Of a stretch of 64,000 nucleotides of DNA, positions 59,364 to 64,000 are shown one piece after another. Positions within the stretch are counted from its first letter, which is position 1. Each line of letters begins with the position of its first letter. The DNA comes from Sphingomonas faeni. GTDB taxonomy: Bacteria > Pseudomonadota > Alphaproteobacteria > Sphingomonadales > Sphingomonadaceae. Both the position numbers and the translations under genes were made by a program. Where the stretch lies: NCBI RefSeq assembly GCF_023195535.1, contig NZ_JALPNF010000008.1:1-64000 (forward strand), given 5' to 3'. Under the pieces are notes generated by a model. That model had not been told where the DNA came from and searched no databases. It worked only from the letters and a program-made list of their open reading frames with translations.

Positions 59364-59980
59364 TGGGTGAAATCAAGCAGGCCGCCAAGGCCGTCGCCAA
59401 AGCGGATCGCGACGTTACCCACAAGGCGGCCGAGCATCGGGATAAACCGGTCGTGAAGGCAACCGGATTTCTGGCGGAGATCGGGGATCAGCCGCAGCTG
59501 GTCGTCACGTCGATCGGCACGGTCGTGATCGGCCTGATCTCACGGCGGCCCGATGTGATCCGCGGCGGGGTCCGCATGCTCGCCGCACACGCCGCGGCAA
59601 CGTTCGTGAAGTCCGCGATCAAGAGTTCGATCGATCGCACCCGTCCGGCAACGGCGATCGAGGACGGCAAGGCGCGCTTCGAGCCGGGCAAAAGCGACGC
59701 GCATGAGCAGACCTCGTTTCCCTCCGGCCATACTGCGGGAGCCGTCGCGGTGGCGCGTGCGATAGCGCGGGACGTCGATGGGGCCGGGGCGCCCGCTGCG
59801 CTGATCTCCAGCGCGGTCGCAGCGGCTCAGCCGGTCAACGGCAAGCATTATCTCTCCGATCTCGTCGTCGGCGCTGCCGTCGGCTGGGTCGCAGAGGCGT
59901 TGGTCAGCGCGGTGTTCGACCGGATCGCGCCGGTGATCGAAGGCCAGGTCGCCGCGGCCACGGACCCCGCTAAGGCCTGA
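59363..59980 (+). CDS. PAP2 family phosphatase
   Basis: A type 2 phosphatidic acid phosphatase family protein. ATG 59363 gives 205 residues; the TTG one codon earlier is not needed. The three catalytic blocks are visible: KSSIDRTRPAT (KxxxxxxRP, about 91-101), FPSGHTAGA (PSGH, about 122-130), and QPVNGKHYLSDLVVGAAVG (about 158-176), where the His and Asp are kept but the usual Ser-Arg opening reads Val-Asn. The N-terminus is charged and helical and membrane helices are weak, so it may be only partly membrane-embedded. It is co-transcribed with the FNT gene and ends at a bidirectional terminator. Confidence 0.88.
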   Translation: MGEIKQAAKAVAKADRDVTHKAAEHRDKPVVKATGFLAEIGDQPQLVVTSIGTVVIGLISRRPDVIRGGVRMLAAHAAATFVKSAIKSSIDRTRPATAIEDGKARFEPGKSDAHEQTSFPSGHTAGAVAVARAIARDVDGAGAPAALISSAVAAAQPVNGKHYLSDLVVGAAVGWVAEALVSAVFDRIAPVIEGQVAAATDPAKA

Positions 59981-60010
59981 TATTCTGGGCTGGCGCTTGC
60001 GATCGGCCAG

Positions 60011-60053
60011 TAAAAAAAAAGCCCCGCCCGACTGATCGGGCGAGGGTTTTTTC
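60011..60053. terminator. bidirectional Rho-independent terminator
   Basis: GCCCGA and TCGGGC, with flanking CCC/GGG pairs, form the stem around CTGA. A nine-A run lies on the left and a six-T run on the right, so it can end both the PAP2 transcript and the convergent metK transcript. Confidence 0.9.
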
Positions 60054-60074
60054 AACCGGTAAGGTCGAAAGCGA

Positions 60075-61292
60075 TCAGGCGACGGCAGCCTTCAGCGCGT
60101 CGACCAGATCGGTCTTCTCCCAGGTGAACGTGTCACCCTGTGGCTCGCGACCGAAGTGGCCGTACGCTGCCGTCTTCTTGTAGATCGGCGCGTTGAGCTT
60201 GAGGTGCTCGCGGATGCCCTTCGGCGTCAGGCGAACGAGCTTCGGCAGGACCGCCTCGAGCTTGGCTTCCTCGACGGTACCGGTGCCATGCGTGTCGACA
60301 TACACCGACAGTGGCTCGGCGATGCCGATCGCGTAGCTCAGCTGGATCGTGCAGCGACGGGCGAGGCCCGCAGCGACGACGTTCTTCGCGAGATAGCGGG
60401 CGACATACGCAGCCGAGCGATCGACCTTCGTGGGATCCTTGCCCGAGAATGCGCCGCCGCCATGCGGAGCGGCGCCGCCGTAGGTGTCGACGATGATCTT
60501 ACGACCCGTCACGCCGGCGTCGCCGTCTGGGCCGCCGATCTCGAACTGGCCGGTCGGGTTGATGTAGATCGCGGTCTCGTCGGTGATGAAGCCGTCGGGC
60601 AGCACGTCCTTGAACACGCCCATGACATAGTCGCGCAGCACCGCATACTTGGCGGGATCGGCGTTATCGCCCTTCTCGCAATAGCCCGGTGCATGCTGCG
60701 TCGAGACGACCAGCGCGGTCGCGCCAACCGGCACTTCGTTCTCGTACGACAGCGTGACCTGGCTCTTGGCGTCGGGCTCGAGGAACGGCGCGGCGCCCGA
60801 ATGACGGTCTTCGGCCATCTTGGCGAGGATCTTGTGGCTGTAATACAGCGTCGCGGGCATCAGGCCGGGGGTCTCGTCGGTCGCGTACCCGAACATGATG
60901 CCCTGGTCGCCGGCGCCCTCGTCCTTGTTGCCGCTCTCGTCGACGCCCATCGCGATGTGCGCGGACTGGCCGTGGAGGTTGTTCTCGAAGCGGAACGTCT
61001 CCCAGTGGAAGCCGGACTGCGCATAGCCGATTTCCTTGACGGTGTTGCGCACCGCAGCCTCGATCTCTTCCAGGACGCCATCGGCCCACTGGTCGTTCTC
61101 GTAGATGCCCTTGCCGCGGATTTCACCGGCGAGGACGACGAGCTGCGTGGTCGTCAGCGTCTCGCAGGCGATGCGCGCCTGCGGGTCCTTGGCGAGGAAC
61201 AGGTCGACGATCGTGTCGCTGATCTGGTCGGCGACCTTGTCGGGATGGCCTTCGGAGACCGATTCGGAGGTGAAGAGAAAGGACTTGCGCAT
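60075..61292 (-). CDS. metK: S-adenosylmethionine synthase
   Basis: MetK makes SAM from methionine and ATP. ATG 61292 gives [20 protein letters not shown] and 405 residues; the extension to 61307 is not conserved. Key motifs are [12 protein letters not shown] (residues 15-26), [12 protein letters not shown] (about 130-141), and the phosphate loop [19 protein letters not shown] (about 273-291). The protein is about 20 residues longer than E. coli MetK, as in other alphaproteobacteria. It lies 71 bp downstream of lnt on the same strand and ends at the terminator shared with PAP2. It supplies SAM to RsmI and the capsule methyltransferase, among others. Confidence 0.98.
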   Translation of the reverse strand: MRKSFLFTSESVSEGHPDKVADQISDTIVDLFLAKDPQARIACETLTTTQLVVLAGEIRGKGIYENDQWADGVLEEIEAAVRNTVKEIGYAQSGFHWETFRFENNLHGQSAHIAMGVDESGNKDEGAGDQGIMFGYATDETPGLMPATLYYSHKILAKMAEDRHSGAAPFLEPDAKSQVTLSYENEVPVGATALVVSTQHAPGYCEKGDNADPAKYAVLRDYVMGVFKDVLPDGFITDETAIYINPTGQFEIGGPDGDAGVTGRKIIVDTYGGAAPHGGGAFSGKDPTKVDRSAAYVARYLAKNVVAAGLARRCTIQLSYAIGIAEPLSVYVDTHGTGTVEEAKLEAVLPKLVRLTPKGIREHLKLNAPIYKKTAAYGHFGREPQGDTFTWEKTDLVDALKAAVA

Positions 61293-61363
61293 GAAACCTC
61301 TTCGCAAAGGCTCGCCCAGGAAAGTCCGGGGAGCGACATATAAGGAAAGCTTTATATGTCCTT
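61293..61363 (-). promoter_or_regulatory. metK leader with two hairpins
   Basis: On the minus strand the lnt-metK gap holds a perfect 9-bp stem GACATATAA/TTATATGTC with an 8-base loop (61360-61335). A second hairpin directly follows, with GCTC/GAGC and CCC/GGG pairing (61334-61310), and then the metK start. There is no T run, so neither is a classic terminator. It does not match a SAM riboswitch class I can recognise. It may be an RNA processing site or an uncharacterised control element. Confidence 0.4.
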
Positions 61364-62896
61364 CTAGCGCTGGCGACGGCGCAGGGCAACTGCGGTAACG
61401 AGCATCAATGCGGCCATGATCGCCGCCATCGCATTGCCGACGCGCGAGAATAGCGTGGGGGGCAGCGCCGAGGGCATCGGTCGCTCGATCGCGCCGGCGG
61501 TCTCATGCGGTACGGTCGCGACGAGGCGGCCGTCGGCGGCGATGATCGCGGAGATGCCGGTCGGCGTCGCGCGAAGGATCGGCAGCCCTTCTTCGATCGC
61601 ACGCATCCGGGCTTGCGCGAGATGCTGCGGCGGCCCCCATTTGCCGAACCACGCGTCGTTCGAGGGATTGAACAGAATGCGGGGGCGGTGCGCGCGGTCG
61701 ACGACCTCGCCCGAGAAGATGATCTCGTAGCAGATCTGCATCCCGATCGAGCCGAAGCCCGGCAGCGTCAGGTTCGCCGGGCCCTTGCCCGAGGTGAAGT
61801 CGATATCGCCGGGCACGAGCCGAGCGAGCCCGAGTGGCTTGAGCAGCCACGGCATCGGCAGATATTCGCCGTACGGCACCAAGTGCGCCTTGTCGTACCG
61901 CCCCCGTAGCCGCGCTTGCGCGTCAAGCGCGAACACCGAATTCGCCGCGCCAGAGATCTCATCCTTGGCGTTGAACTCGAGCGCGGTGCCGCCGATCAGC
62001 AGGATGTCGTCGGGGCCCAGTAGCCGCGCCATGCGGCGGCGGAGGTAGAGCGGGCTCGACCAGCCATATGCGTAGAACGGATAGCCGTCCTCGACGTAAT
62101 CGCGCACCACGCCTTCGGGCCAGACGACGAGGCGGGGCGTGGCGCCGCCCTGGCCGCTAAGCTTTTCCAACGCAGAAAGTACGCGTTCGCCATCGGTTTC
62201 GCTGCGGTCTTCCTGACCGATATCGGGCTGGACTACGCGGACCAGCGGCGCGTTGGGGGCGGGGGGCGGCGCGTTCGTCCAGAGCGCGGAAAGTGCGGCG
62301 AGGCTCAGCGCGGGAATGGCAATCGCGGGCATGGTCCAACGGCGCACGGCGAGCAGCAGCAACGCACCCGCGGCGAGTATCGTGACTCCCGACAAGGCGT
62401 AGGTGCCGATCCAGGCCGACAGTCGCGCGACGCCGATCGCGGGCAACCAGACGACGCTCAGCGGATCCCAGGCATAGCCCGTGAACAGCGTCGCGCGGAG
62501 CCACTCGGTCGCGATCCAGGCGGCGCCGAAGACCAGCACGAACGTCGCATCGGGGCTGCCGGGTCGCCGTGCGATCCGCCACGCGAGTCCGGCCGCCAGC
62601 ATCGGGAACAGCGCCAGATACAACGCCAGCCCGACCGCGGCGAAATAGCCCAGCACCGGCGGCATCGCGTCCTGGAAGTCGAACGCGTGCTGGAACCAGT
62701 TGTTGTTCACGGTGAAATGCCCAAGCCCCAACATCCACCCGCGCCAGAGGGTGTTGCGCAGGGTCGGAGCATCGTGGACGAGCTTCATCCACACCGCGAA
62801 CGCGATCAGCGTCAGCGGCCATCGGTCGAGCGGAGCGAAGCCGGTGGCGGCGATCGCGCCGAGGATGAGGCAGGCGAGGGCGGGGAAACGGGTCAC
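61364..62896 (-). CDS. lnt: apolipoprotein N-acyltransferase
   Basis: Lnt adds the third acyl chain to the N-terminal cysteine of lipoproteins at the inner membrane. GTG 62896 gives [20 protein letters not shown] and 510 residues; the frame further upstream is repeat DNA. Six to eight membrane helices precede the nitrilase-like periplasmic domain. The catalytic triad is visible as Glu in VWPEGVV, Lys in [14 protein letters not shown] and Cys in MQICYEIIF, and [20 protein letters not shown] is a family signature. A last membrane helix closes the C-terminus. It is upstream of metK. The window's own lipoproteins (LpoA-like, OPX, 31526 gene) are potential substrates. Confidence 0.96.
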   Translation of the reverse strand: MTRFPALACLILGAIAATGFAPLDRWPLTLIAFAVWMKLVHDAPTLRNTLWRGWMLGLGHFTVNNNWFQHAFDFQDAMPPVLGYFAAVGLALYLALFPMLAAGLAWRIARRPGSPDATFVLVFGAAWIATEWLRATLFTGYAWDPLSVVWLPAIGVARLSAWIGTYALSGVTILAAGALLLLAVRRWTMPAIAIPALSLAALSALWTNAPPPAPNAPLVRVVQPDIGQEDRSETDGERVLSALEKLSGQGGATPRLVVWPEGVVRDYVEDGYPFYAYGWSSPLYLRRRMARLLGPDDILLIGGTALEFNAKDEISGAANSVFALDAQARLRGRYDKAHLVPYGEYLPMPWLLKPLGLARLVPGDIDFTSGKGPANLTLPGFGSIGMQICYEIIFSGEVVDRAHRPRILFNPSNDAWFGKWGPPQHLAQARMRAIEEGLPILRATPTGISAIIAADGRLVATVPHETAGAIERPMPSALPPTLFSRVGNAMAAIMAALMLVTAVALRRRQR

Positions 62897-62970
62897 GCTG
62901 GCGCTATGGCGTGGCGGGGAAGAGGGGGCAATGTTTTCGGTGGGATGGGGGTGGTGCGGCCGCCGCCTAG

Positions 62971-63074
62971 TACCTCCCTGGCGAAGGCCGGGGCACAATT
63001 GGAAAGGTCGCAGTAACGACGCGCTGCCCTTCGTTAGCAACGTCCCCCAATTGGGCCCCGGCCTCCGCCGGGGT
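62971..63074. repeat. intergenic palindromic element, family D (inverted orientation)
   Basis: The arms are CCCTGGCGAAGGCCGGGGCA and GCCCCGGCCTCCGCCGGGGT. The core holds GGAAAGGTCGCAGTAACG, the reverse complement of the core in the other two copies. With the next element it fills 62897-63254, where I see no gene. Confidence 0.85.
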
Positions 63075-63110
63075 GGTGGCGTGTGGGGCGGTATGTGCCG
63101 CCCCATTCCT

Positions 63111-63166
63111 GTTTCCCCGCGAAGGCGGGGACCCAGACTGGGCTCCCGCCTTCGCGGGAGAACAAG
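63111..63166. repeat. intergenic palindromic element, family E
   Basis: It runs from GTTTCCCCGCGAAGGCGGGG to CTCCCGCCTTCGCGGGAGAA and ends CAAG. It is the best preserved copy of this family in the window. Confidence 0.85.
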
Positions 63167-63254
63167 GTTTTACGCGGCACGCTCGTATCGGTGATCTCGC
63201 CCCACGCAATCCCCCGGGTCGACGAACCCGCCATCCCAACCTATCCTCCGCCGC

Positions 63255-63674
63255 ATGACCCTACGCCCCTTCCACCTCGCCTTCCCGGTCCACGACCTCG
63301 CCGCCGCGCGCACCTTCTACGGCGCGACGCTCGGCTGTCGCGAAGGTCGCTCCAGCGACCAGTGGATCGATTTCGACCTGTTCGGCCACCAGATCGTTGC
63401 GCATCTCGACCCCTCGGCCAAACCCGTCGCGGTCGCCAATGCGGTCGATGGCCACGCCGTCCCCGTGCCGCATTTCGGCGTCGTCCTGACGATGGACGAC
63501 TGGACCACGCTGTCGGAACGCGTCACCGCGGCCGGCGTAAAGTTCGGGATCGCGCCCTATGTCCGCTTCAAGGGCGAGCCCGGCGAGCAGGCGACGATGT
63601 TCTTTTGCGATCCCAGCGGCAACGCTCTCGAGTTCAAGGCGTTCGCCAACGACGACATGCTTTTCGCGACTTAA
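63255..63674 (+). CDS. VOC family protein
   Basis: A vicinal-oxygen-chelate (glyoxalase/dioxygenase-like) protein. It has 139 residues in two beta-alpha-beta-beta-beta units: [20 protein letters not shown] (residues 5-24) opens the first, [20 protein letters not shown] the second, and the C-terminal [15 protein letters not shown] (about 116-130) is the typical closing strand with the metal-ligand Glu. His residues at positions 7 and 73 and the Glu could hold a metal. The reaction cannot be assigned. It lies nine bases before the next gene, so the two are probably one operon. Confidence 0.93.
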   Translation: MTLRPFHLAFPVHDLAAARTFYGATLGCREGRSSDQWIDFDLFGHQIVAHLDPSAKPVAVANAVDGHAVPVPHFGVVLTMDDWTTLSERVTAAGVKFGIAPYVRFKGEPGEQATMFFCDPSGNALEFKAFANDDMLFAT

Positions 63675-63683
63675 GGACTATTC

Positions 63684-63986
63684 ATGGCCAACCCCATCAC
63701 CGTCGACGTTCCCCATCAGCTCGGCAAGGCGGCAGTCCGCGCGCGACTCGACGGCGGCATCGACAAGATCAGCGCCAGCATCCCCGGCGGGTCGGTGACC
63801 GACCATCGCTGGGACGGCGACACGCTGCACTTCACCATCCAGGCGATGGGCCAGACGATCGCCAGCGCGGTTACGGTGTTCGAGACCAACGTCCACGCGG
63901 TCGTCGACCTGCCCGGCATCCTCGGGCTGTTCGCGAGCAAGATCCAGGACATGATCCGCAAGGAAGCCCCGAAGCTCCTGCGCTGA
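63684..63986 (+). CDS. polyhydroxyalkanoic acid system family protein
   Basis: A 100-residue member of the PHA granule region family (PHA_gran_rgn), found beside PHA genes in some bacteria and alone in many sphingomonads. The conserved parts are ITVDVPHQLGKAAVRARLDG (residues 5-24), a WDGDTLHFTIQAMGQTIASA strand pair and FASKIQDMIRKEAPKLL at the C-terminus. The two-layer fold resembles small lipid-binding or Bet v1-like proteins, but the function is unknown. No other PHA gene is in the window. Confidence 0.9.
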   Translation: MANPITVDVPHQLGKAAVRARLDGGIDKISASIPGGSVTDHRWDGDTLHFTIQAMGQTIASAVTVFETNVHAVVDLPGILGLFASKIQDMIRKEAPKLLR

Positions 63987-64000
63987 CCCCGACTAGCCGA

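Noticed and set aside
61293-61363. Known SAM riboswitch upstream of metK
   Set aside because: The 71-base leader is too short for SAM-I and I could not match the SAM-II or SAM/SAH consensus; kept only as an unclassified structured leader.

Overview
The window is a GC-rich chromosomal segment from an alphaproteobacterium, most likely a sphingomonad (Sphingomonas or a close relative). The evidence is the very short AtpC, the cell-cycle regulator TrcR (DUF1013), SapC and PHA-granule-region family proteins, a DUF1192 protein, and many small intergenic inverted-repeat elements. I see no rRNA, tRNA, CRISPR array, complete insertion sequence or prophage.

Layout. 0-15 kb is housekeeping: atpC, priA, a GAF-PAS-GGDEF diguanylate cyclase, xerC, a DedA protein, gshB, yraN-rsmI divergent from an LpoA-like lipoprotein, an xseB-ispA-coaD operon, and clpA. 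15-35 kb is mixed metabolism and envelope: a quinone oxidoreductase, an LpxH-like phosphoesterase with a GT4 glycosyltransferase, trcR, an MBL hydrolase, a dienelactone hydrolase, a GST, a DEAD-box helicase with a thioredoxin-like protein, an FAD-linked dehydrogenase, SapC, cytochrome b561, a candidate small RNA, an AI-2E family permease, an MFS exporter and a GH130 enzyme. 35-58.5 kb is a surface-polysaccharide locus of the ABC-transporter (group 2 capsule) type. 58.5-64 kb holds an FNT channel, a PAP2 phosphatase, metK, lnt, a VOC protein and a PHA-granule-region protein.

The capsule locus has two divergent arms whose first start codons lie 8 bp apart near 41,540. The minus arm is KpsT, the outer-membrane export lipoprotein (OPX), a 1010-residue multidomain glycosyltransferase and a GT61 enzyme. 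The plus arm is two GT4 enzymes, KpsM, KpsE, KpsC, KpsS and a third GT4. A methyltransferase and two giant TPR-glycosyltransferases follow. KpsC and KpsS should build the Kdo linker, KpsMT exports across the inner membrane, and KpsE with OPX completes the trans-envelope path. The glycosyltransferases and methyltransferase would build the repeat unit. As written, two genes of this locus (GT61 and kpsE) carry frameshifts, so either the locus is decaying or the sequence has single-base errors. An odd G/C homopolymer block at the left edge argues that sequence error is possible.

The observations most worth following are a candidate small RNA at 29,981-30,088 with an exact CCTCCTCCC motif and three hairpins; new repeat modules in the giant glycosyltransferases; the two frameshifts; and several families of intergenic palindromic elements, one present as three copies of exactly 82 bp and one as a 171-172 bp tandem array.
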